Shown piece by piece: positions 1 to 5,030 of a DNA stretch of 5,030 nt. Origin of the DNA: an uncultured Bacteroidia bacterium (GTDB taxonomy: Bacteria > Bacteroidota > Bacteroidia > Bacteroidales > UBA932); contig CADBPH010000229.1 in assembly GCA_902796455.1 (NCBI GenBank), positions 1 through 5,030 on the forward strand. The letters are read 5' to 3'. Numbering within the stretch: the stretch's first letter is position 1; every line of letters starts with the position of its first letter. Both the position numbers and the translations under genes were made by a program. The notes beneath the pieces are model-generated. The model saw nothing but the letters and a program-made list of their open reading frames with translations, ran no database searches and had not been told where the DNA came from.

Positions 1-1073
1 ATGATGCATCCGCCGCAGCCGAAAATGCCCGTCGCCATTGCCCGGTACTTCGGGTCGATCACATCCAGCAGCGCCGCATACAGATTCGAATCATAGACGC
101 CCGTCGCAAATCCGAACAGCAGGACGGCCGCAATCATCAGCCCCAGTCCTTGTGCCCGGGACATGATCAGAATGAACGGAATACACAGGAGAATCCCCGT
201 CAGCTCCACCTCGAAACGGATGGCCGGGCGCGTCGGTTTCAGCCGGTCGGAAATCCTGCCGGACAGGGTCACCCCGATGAAGGCCCCCAGATAGAACCAG
301 AAGACCCCGTGGAATACCGCCGTAGAAGGCGCCATGTCCGGGAACGCCCGCATCATGAACACGGGAGTCCAGATCTTAACGCCGTATGTCGCAAAGAAAT
401 AGCACCCGAGGGCCGCCATCATCCACAGCGCCGTCGGCTTGGAGAAGAAAGCGGACAAGGCATTCTTGATCGAAACCTCTCCCCGTTTGCCCACGTTCGG
501 CGTATCCTTGAGGAAAAGGAGCATGACCAGTGTCCACAGCAAGCCGATTCCGCCGAAAATCCAGAAAGCATGCCGCCATCCGTCAGCATGCCCGGCCGCC
601 ATGCGGCTCGCAGTGATCGAACACACCACGATGCCGAGGTAAATCGCTCCCTGGTAAATAGAAAAAGCCGTTCCGCGCGTGTCTGTGTGGAATTCCCCGA
701 TCAGGGAAGAATTGCAGGGCGGCATCAGCGACTGACCGATTCCATTCATCAGGCCATACGCAATCAGCAGCAGCCCCAGCCCGGAAGCGAATCCGGACAT
801 CAGGATGCCGATGGAAAACAATGCGCTTCCCGCAATCAGGATCCATTTCCGGCGGAAAAAATCGGCGGCCAGACCCGCGAAGGGAATCACGATGCCGAAG
901 GCCAACGTAAATGCACTCCCCACCAGGCCCATGTCCGCATCGGAAACACCGCTGCCGAATGCCGCCTTGATATCCGGGAGCACCGCCGCATAAATCTGCC
1001 GGGTTCCCTGCGCCAGGAAATAGGCCGCAGAGATCAGCAGAAGCATTACCCATTTATAATCTATCTTCTTCAT
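1..1073 (-). CDS. Major facilitator superfamily (MFS) transporter, C-terminus cut off by window start
   Basis: An open frame runs without a stop from ATG at 1073 to the window edge, giving 357 residues. It is an inner-membrane secondary transporter, probably for a sugar, sugar acid or other small organic anion; the substrate cannot be read from sequence. About ten hydrophobic segments are visible (roughly residues 8-30, 48-70, 77-95, 98-118, 137-157, 168-187, 213-235, 254-272, 288-305, 308-328), with an eleventh starting near 345, so TM11-12 are missing. A degenerate MFS motif A lies in the TM2-TM3 loop (GLAADFFRRK, residues 67-76) and its second-half counterpart in the TM8-TM9 loop (GRISDRLKP, 272-280). 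The 'HTDTRGTAFSIYQ' stretch (129-141) and 'GWRHAFWIFG' (165-174) are typical of organic-anion or sugar-phosphate type MFS carriers (from memory). The start overlaps the upstream lactonase gene by 20 nt. An in-frame ATG at 1085 would add four residues (MWKS). Family confidence is high, substrate confidence low. Confidence 0.93.
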   Translation of the reverse strand, partial: MKKIDYKWVMLLLISAAYFLAQGTRQIYAAVLPDIKAAFGSGVSDADMGLVGSAFTLAFGIVIPFAGLAADFFRRKWILIAGSALFSIGILMSGFASGLGLLLIAYGLMNGIGQSLMPPCNSSLIGEFHTDTRGTAFSIYQGAIYLGIVVCSITASRMAAGHADGWRHAFWIFGGIGLLWTLVMLLFLKDTPNVGKRGEVSIKNALSAFFSKPTALWMMAALGCYFFATYGVKIWTPVFMMRAFPDMAPSTAVFHGVFWFYLGAFIGVTLSGRISDRLKPTRPAIRFEVELTGILLCIPFILIMSRAQGLGLMIAAVLLFGFATGVYDSNLYAALLDVIDPKYRAMATGIFGCGGCI

Positions 1074-1977
1074 AGACTTCCACATAAACTGGCCGGCTTA
1101 CCGGGAAGGATTCGCCCGTATTCGAGAGCATCCCATCAGAAGCCGAAAGGTTAAACAATTGTATCTGATCATCATCCCGGCAGGCAACCAGCAAGAGTCG
1201 GCCGTCCGGACTGATGGTAAAATGCCTCGGATGGGCTCCCGTCGGGCAATACCCCGCCTCCGTCAACAAACCGTCTCCGCCAATCCGGAAAACAGCGATC
1301 CCGTCATTCTGCAGGCGGGATGACACGTAGAGATACCGGCCGCCCGGGCCCACCAGCACGTGCCCGCCCCCGCCTGGCCGGAGAGGGTTGGTCACGCACC
1401 GCTGCAACAGGCGCATGTGGGGCCACGAAAAGACCAGCACCTCGTCGGAAAGCTCGGTGGCCACATACAAGACCCCGGCGCCGAAGGCGCAATGGCGGGG
1501 GCCGCAGCCTGCCGGAACCGGGAAACATTCCCGCTCTTCAGGCACCATGCAACCGTCCCGTACCGGAAAACGGTACAGCCTGTCCGAACCCAAATCCACG
1601 ACAACCAGGCTCCGCCCGTCCGGCGAAAGCCAGGACGAATGGATGTGCGGACCCGCCTGGCGGACCGGATGCGGCCCCTTCCCCTCGAATGGCAAGACTG
1701 TCGGTTCCCCGGCAGGCATCCCGTCCGCTCCGAGCGGGAACAAGGATAAGGTGCCGCTGGTATAATCGGACACAACCGCCTGATGCTCCAGCAACGTAAT
1801 ATGGCACGAGTGCGCCCCGGGAGTAGGAAATTCGCCCAGCGGCGCCATCGTCGCCCCGTCAAACAGGCAGAGCGACGATCCTTCTCCGAGGCTCCGGAGG
1901 GCATAAACCTTTCCGGAGCCCCGTGCAAGGAACGTATGCCCCCATGCCGGGTCGTGTGTGCCGACGAGCAAATTCAT
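1054..1977 (-). CDS. Lactonase-family beta-propeller protein (6-phosphogluconolactonase-like, YbhE/Pgl type)
   Basis: This 307-residue protein has no signal peptide and is presumably cytoplasmic. The family (lactonase, 7-bladed beta-propeller) includes E. coli YbhE/Pgl, which hydrolyses 6-phosphogluconolactone; many members in sugar operons act on unknown lactones or have no shown activity. Visible family marks are the opening NLLVGTHD (2-9), SDYTSGTLSLF (70-80), QAGPHIHSSWLSPDGR (107-122), VDLGSDRLYRF (127-137), GCGPRHCAF (157-165), ATEL (173-176), GGGGHVLVGPGGRYLYVSSR (202-221) and HPRHFTISPDGRLLLVA (249-265). The conserved His/Arg positions expected for the active-site face (H111, H113, R161, H162, H206, R251, H252) are present. 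It is somewhat shorter than the usual 330-390 residues, mainly in the N-terminal blades. The ATG shares its A with the TAA of the upstream RraA-like gene (TAATG), and the 3' end overlaps the MFS start by 20 nt, so translation of the three is probably coupled. Exact substrate unknown. Confidence 0.9.
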   Translation of the reverse strand: MNLLVGTHDPAWGHTFLARGSGKVYALRSLGEGSSLCLFDGATMAPLGEFPTPGAHSCHITLLEHQAVVSDYTSGTLSLFPLGADGMPAGEPTVLPFEGKGPHPVRQAGPHIHSSWLSPDGRSLVVVDLGSDRLYRFPVRDGCMVPEERECFPVPAGCGPRHCAFGAGVLYVATELSDEVLVFSWPHMRLLQRCVTNPLRPGGGGHVLVGPGGRYLYVSSRLQNDGIAVFRIGGDGLLTEAGYCPTGAHPRHFTISPDGRLLLVACRDDDQIQLFNLSASDGMLSNTGESFPVSRPVYVEVYEEDRL

Positions 1978-2720
1978 TAAAAATATCCTCCCTTTTCTTT
2001 GATCTCGCGGATGGTCTCGCCGCTGTGGACCCAGGAGAAAATCTTCTTCTCGTTCTCTTTGATCTCTTCCGCCCGGATCAGGACATCGTACGCGACTTCA
2101 CGCGGTACGATCAGCACGCCGTCGATATCGCCCAGCACCACGTCTCCCGGTTTGATGGTCACATTCCCGATCACAATCGGAATCTGGTAATGGGTAATCA
2201 GGCACCGGCCGAGACTGCCGTTGGAAATCCGGTATTCATAAAATATCGGAAAATCAGCAGCGAGGATCTGGTGCGTATCCCGGATACCGCCGTCGATGCA
2301 GGCAGCCTTGACCTTCTTTCCTTTGGCCGTCGCCGTCATCACGCCGCCCCACAGGGTCGCTTCCTGGTCACGGCTTGTATCCCAGACCACAAAATGGTCT
2401 TCGCCCAGGGTATCCAGCATCTGCGTGCGGTATTCCATTTCTCCCGTGATTTTGGCGTTGGGCGCGCTCTTGACCGTAAAGGCGAATCCGGCGACCGTGT
2501 GGTACTCCCGGAGCGGCTTGATCCGGTTCGGGAGAGCCTGGTGCAACAGACAAAACTCACGCATGACGTCGTTCACGGCGCCCAGGTACAGCTGCTCGAA
2601 ACGCGCAAGCAGTTCCTTGTCGGGAATAGGGAACGGTTTGTCATAAATCCCTTCACGTTCCTCGATCAATTTCTCGAGGTGCATCATTCCCACTTCTTTT
2701 TTGTATTGGTCTACACTCAT
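1977..2720 (-). CDS. RraA-like family protein (HMG/CHA aldolase / 'dimethylmenaquinone methyltransferase'-like)
   Basis: This 247-residue protein belongs to the RraA-like fold. The family covers the RNase E inhibitor RraA and metal-dependent pyruvate aldolases/oxaloacetate decarboxylases such as HMG/CHA aldolase; the old name 'demethylmenaquinone methyltransferase' is a misannotation. Core marks are HTVAGFAFTV (74-83), the glycine-rich LWGGVMTATA (123-132), AACIDGGIRD (139-148) with Arg147-Asp148 at the metal/substrate site, and PGDVVLGDIDGVLIVP (191-206). The length fits aldolase-like members with an extra N-terminal helix rather than short RraA (about 160 residues). Residue 126, 21 before Arg147, is Gly where the D-X20-R-D aldolase motif has Asp, so aldolase chemistry is uncertain. 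It lies 12 nt after the GH13 stop and overlaps the lactonase start by 1 nt. Starts at Met12 or Met13 are possible because the first 11 residues precede the conserved region. No signal peptide; cytoplasmic. In a sugar operon a role in sugar-acid breakdown is more likely than RNase control (inference). Confidence 0.88.
   Translation of the reverse strand: MSVDQYKKEVGMMHLEKLIEEREGIYDKPFPIPDKELLARFEQLYLGAVNDVMREFCLLHQALPNRIKPLREYHTVAGFAFTVKSAPNAKITGEMEYRTQMLDTLGEDHFVVWDTSRDQEATLWGGVMTATAKGKKVKAACIDGGIRDTHQILAADFPIFYEYRISNGSLGRCLITHYQIPIVIGNVTIKPGDVVLGDIDGVLIVPREVAYDVLIRAEEIKENEKKIFSWVHSGETIREIKEKGGYF
1987..1996 (-). promoter_or_regulatory. Shine-Dalgarno-like site for the lactonase gene
   Basis: The minus strand reads AAAAGGGAGG, followed by 9 nt (ATATTTTTA) and then the lactonase ATG. 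It lies inside the last codons of the RraA-like gene (encoding the 'KGG' of its C-terminus), so it could be chance coding sequence. The spacing and complementarity to the 16S 3' end are good, and it supports the 1977 start. None of the other starts in the window has a comparable site. Confidence 0.5.
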
Positions 2721-2732
2721 GATTATGAAGAT

Positions 2733-4103
2733 TTAGAGAGGCTGGAAAACAAAGCTCCAGGGCTCCAGTTTATATTTAGTACCGTAAGTAAGCTTGACTT
2801 TCACTTTCTTGCCGGAGAAATTCCCGACGAAAACAACGTCTTTCGACACCCCGTCATGCCGCCGGAAAGAAAGGACCTCCTTCGGCCGGTCGTTGTCGAT
2901 CCAAATCGTTTCCCCGTCCGTCAGGGCGCTGTAGTCTTTCCGCATGGCGACCCAGGACTTGATATTGGCCTCCCGGGCGCGGGCCTGGGGCAGATCCAGA
3001 TACTCTTTCCAATTGATCCAGCAGTCTTTATGGCCGAACATCGAGACCCGTTTGTCGTAGCAGACCTCTTCGCCGCAGAACAGGAACGGAACCCCGTCGA
3101 TGGCAAAGCAGTAGGCCATGGCCAGGGTGCAACGGTCATAGCCCCAGACCTTTTCATGGCGGTCGTCATAGGTATCCGTCGAGGTATCGTGGTTCTCCAT
3201 GTGGTTCCACCAGAGCGTCCCCTTCGGAGACTGGGCCGTATACTTCTCGTGCTCCCGGCGGATAACCGAAGCATCGCAATCCTCCGGCGAGGTCAGGCTG
3301 GTGTCAAAATACTTCGTAATCGGCCAGAGCGTGATAGGACGGCCATAATTGACATCCATGGCATAAAGGGTGTTGGGTGCCCGCTGGCCCTCGGCCGCCA
3401 GCACGATGCCGGGGCGGAACTCATCCAGGGCGGCACGCATCTCCTCCCAGAAATCCAATACGATCCGGTCCGCGACATCCAGGCGGAAACCATCCACGTT
3501 GTAATCGGCGACATAGTACAACATCACCGTCTTGAAATACTCCCGGACATCGCGCCGGGACAGGTCGAAGACCGGGAAACGCCACCGGCCGGGCTTCGGT
3601 TTTCCGTTCTCGTCAAGCTGGAAATACTCCGGATGCTGTTTGATGACCTGTGCACCGGGGCCGCAATGGAAAAACACCATATCCAGCATGACTTTCATCC
3701 CCAGGGAATGGGCGTGGTCCACGAAGTCCTTGAGATCCTGGTCGGTACCATACTCCGGGTCGACATGGAAATAATCCGCGGCCCGGTAGGAATTGCGGGG
3801 ATCATTGAATCCGGACTTGACCTGGCGCGGACTCCAGAAGGCCTGGTCCATATCCGTATCGGCCACATTCACCGGCAGAAGATAGACCGTATTGACCCCG
3901 AGATCCAGGAGGCGTTCCAGATGTGCCTCCGCCCCTTTCAGGGTCCCTTCTTCACTCATGCAACGAAGCATAATCTGGTACGTGATCCCTTTCCGGAACC
4001 ATTCAGGCGTCTGACGCGCCTGCCGCTCATGCTCATTCTGCGCGGAAAGGATTCCGACAGACAGCAGTGCAGCGAAAACCAGTAAAAATACTCTCTTATT
4101 CAT
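2733..4103 (-). CDS. Exported glycoside hydrolase family 13 (alpha-amylase clan) enzyme
   Basis: This 456-residue protein is predicted to act on alpha-glucosidic linkages. The ATG at 4103 is preferred because a signal peptide begins exactly there: MNKR, hydrophobic core to about residue 19, likely cleavage after the Ala of 'LSAQ' (21/22). An in-frame TTG at 4124 would put seven residues before it. The GH13 barrel runs from about 38 to 395: GITYQIMLR (39-47), LGVNTVYLLPV (68-78), DYFHVDPEYGT (110-120), region I LDMVFFH (140-146), region II GFRLD (205-209, nucleophile Asp209), region III Glu238 in VLAAEGQ, and region IV ENHD (303-306, third acid Asp306). A short beta-sandwich (about 400-456) follows. 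All three catalytic acids are present, but region I has Phe145 where most members have a calcium-binding Asn (DVVxNH). Eight Cys remain in the mature protein. It starts 24 nt after the preceding glycosidase-like gene and ends 12 nt before the RraA-like gene. Exact specificity (amylase, neopullulanase or cyclomaltodextrinase, glucosidase) cannot be assigned. Confidence 0.93.
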   Translation of the reverse strand: MNKRVFLLVFAALLSVGILSAQNEHERQARQTPEWFRKGITYQIMLRCMSEEGTLKGAEAHLERLLDLGVNTVYLLPVNVADTDMDQAFWSPRQVKSGFNDPRNSYRAADYFHVDPEYGTDQDLKDFVDHAHSLGMKVMLDMVFFHCGPGAQVIKQHPEYFQLDENGKPKPGRWRFPVFDLSRRDVREYFKTVMLYYVADYNVDGFRLDVADRIVLDFWEEMRAALDEFRPGIVLAAEGQRAPNTLYAMDVNYGRPITLWPITKYFDTSLTSPEDCDASVIRREHEKYTAQSPKGTLWWNHMENHDTSTDTYDDRHEKVWGYDRCTLAMAYCFAIDGVPFLFCGEEVCYDKRVSMFGHKDCWINWKEYLDLPQARAREANIKSWVAMRKDYSALTDGETIWIDNDRPKEVLSFRRHDGVSKDVVFVGNFSGKKVKVKLTYGTKYKLEPWSFVFQPL

Positions 4104-4127
4104 GTTCAAACGGATAAATGGCAATCC

Positions 4128-5030
4128 CTATTTCGTCTGGATCTCATACCAGACCGTCTTGTACGCGGGCCCGATTTCAATCACGGCACACCCGCCTTTG
4201 CCCCGTTTCACCGGGACTTCTTTCATCCGGGCACCGCTCTCATCCAGCGCCCAGCACTTCGTGGCACGGGCAGCAGAAGGCAGCGTAACCGTCGCCGGAA
4301 TCCCTTCCGTCACCATGGGACCGGTTCCCCAGTCATACCAGCGGGAGGAAATATTCGCGGTCGGCTTCCCGTTCTCGTCTTTTTCAAACGTGAACACCGC
4401 ATCCTTGTTGTGCGTATACCCCGTGGCAGCCAGAAGGGCGTTCCCTTCTTTGCTGAAACCGTTCCCTTCCCGGCTGGTCAGGGACACCGTAGTCCATCCG
4501 AGTTTGGTCTCGCCGACGGAAAGGGTGACACCGTCGCCCAAGTCGAGCGTCCTGCCGGCAGGGAAACCGGAGAAGACCTTGACATTCGGCGTCCGGACAA
4601 GGAACATGCCGGCATGGGGAATCTCGTTGTTCCATTCAATCTGTCCCGTATCGGTGGTCTTGACCGGCCCGTATTCCACTTTCGCCAGCGTCTTGTTGAC
4701 CGCGGGATCCCCGTGCAGGTCGATGGCCGTCTTGTGCGTCAGCATGTAGGCACTTGTCAGCCGCCCATCCGCCGTCCGGTTAATGGTATTGACAATGTCT
4801 CCGCCCCGTTTCGGGATCTGGAGCCAGACATCTTCCACCGTCTGCAGCGGCAGGGCCGGATAGACCGTCTCAGCCCCTTCCGCGACATCCCCGCGCAGGA
4901 ACATGGCCGCGCAGGCAATGAAATGCGCCAGGCAATCGGTCCGGGCCGCATAGGAGAAGAAATACTCCATGGATTGCGGCTCTGCGTTCATCCGGTTGTT
5001 CCAGGAATAGGCGAACACGCCGTCCCAGCC
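4128..5030 (-). CDS. C-terminal part of a large glycoside hydrolase-like protein (N-terminus outside window)
   Basis: An open frame enters from the window end and stops with TAG at 4130-4128, leaving 300 residues; no true start is in the window. Residues 1-12 (GWDGVFAYSWNN) look like the last beta strand of a TIM-barrel glycosidase. Residues 20-60 form a helix-rich stretch ending the barrel, with 'MFLRGDVAEGAETV' (43-56). This is followed by beta-rich domains: 'DTGQIEWN' and 'GMFLVRTPNVKVFSGF' (127-156), and a closing domain with WGTGPMVTEGIPATVTLP (234-251), KCWALDESGARMKEVPV (258-274) and IEIGPAYKTVWYEI (284-297). From memory, this barrel-end plus beta-sandwich layout recurs at the C-terminus of large glycoside hydrolases of Bacteroidota and Verrucomicrobia; I cannot name the GH family because the catalytic acids are upstream. 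The stop is 24 nt before the GH13 start, so both probably act on one glycan outside the cytoplasm. Glycosidase-like assignment is fairly sure; family and substrate are open. Confidence 0.8.
   Translation of the reverse strand, partial: GWDGVFAYSWNNRMNAEPQSMEYFFSYAARTDCLAHFIACAAMFLRGDVAEGAETVYPALPLQTVEDVWLQIPKRGGDIVNTINRTADGRLTSAYMLTHKTAIDLHGDPAVNKTLAKVEYGPVKTTDTGQIEWNNEIPHAGMFLVRTPNVKVFSGFPAGRTLDLGDGVTLSVGETKLGWTTVSLTSREGNGFSKEGNALLAATGYTHNKDAVFTFEKDENGKPTANISSRWYDWGTGPMVTEGIPATVTLPSAARATKCWALDESGARMKEVPVKRGKGGCAVIEIGPAYKTVWYEIQTK

Noticed and set aside
583..1053. A 156-codon minus-strand frame inside the MFS gene
   Set aside because: It is a frame-shifted shadow of the MFS coding sequence; the residues show no membrane pattern or motif.
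150..1154. A 334-codon plus-strand open frame antisense to the MFS gene
   Set aside because: It is also in codon-on-codon register with the sense gene. The translation is low-complexity, rich in Arg/Pro/Gln/His, typical of a shadow frame, whereas the minus strand gives a coherent membrane protein.
2721..2735. Possible terminator or promoter between the GH13 and RraA-like genes
   Set aside because: Only 12 nt (ATCTTCATAATC on the minus strand) separate stop and start; no hairpin with T-run and no room for a promoter.
1923..4085. A 720-codon open frame on the plus strand, antisense to the GH13 and RraA-like genes
   Set aside because: Its codons lie exactly base-for-base opposite the sense codons of both genes, which are in the same frame across the 12-nt gap. 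It stays open simply because the sense genes avoid the TTA, CTA and TCA codons that would give antisense stops, as expected in GC-rich coding DNA. Its translation shows no recognisable domain, while the sense products are clear family members.
4104..4124. TTG start for the GH13 protein giving seven extra residues (MPFIRLN)
   Set aside because: The signal peptide begins at the ATG at 4103 with the usual Met-Asn-Lys-Arg opening; the TTG is only 3 nt from the previous stop and has no supporting site.

Overview
The window is a tightly packed block of five genes, all on the minus strand, and is read here from high to low coordinates. The first and last genes run off the window edges. The sequence is GC-rich. 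The one visible signal peptide (positively charged start, Leu/Phe/Val core, 'LSAQ' cleavage region) and the general lack of Shine-Dalgarno sequences before most starts suggest a Bacteroidales-type organism of the higher-GC kind (Alistipes/Rikenellaceae-like). This is inference: no rRNA or phylogenetic marker is present, and Verrucomicrobia or related phyla cannot be excluded.

Layout in transcription order: (1) 5030-4128, the C-terminal 300 residues of a large carbohydrate-active protein, probably a TIM-barrel glycoside hydrolase with C-terminal beta-sandwich domains; (2) 4103-2733, an exported GH13 (alpha-amylase clan) enzyme with the full catalytic Asp/Glu/Asp triad; (3) 2720-1977, an RraA-like protein, a family that includes class II pyruvate aldolases (HMG/CHA aldolase); (4) 1977-1054, a seven-bladed beta-propeller lactonase-family protein (6-phosphogluconolactonase-like); (5) 1073-1, a major facilitator superfamily transporter cut by the window start after about ten membrane segments.

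The gaps are 24 nt, 12 nt, a 1-nt overlap (TAATG) and a 20-nt overlap, in that order. No room remains for internal promoters or intrinsic terminators, so the block is most likely one operon whose promoter lies beyond 5030 and whose terminator lies before position 1. A plausible combined role is: outer hydrolases release a sugar or modified sugar from an alpha-linked glycan, the transporter imports a monomer or sugar acid, the lactonase-family protein opens a sugar lactone, and the RraA-like protein cleaves or decarboxylates a keto-acid intermediate. The dehydrogenase and dehydratase such a route would need are not in the window, so this is a hypothesis. No stretch longer than 24 nt is non-coding. 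I saw no RNA gene, mobile element, CRISPR array or repeat.
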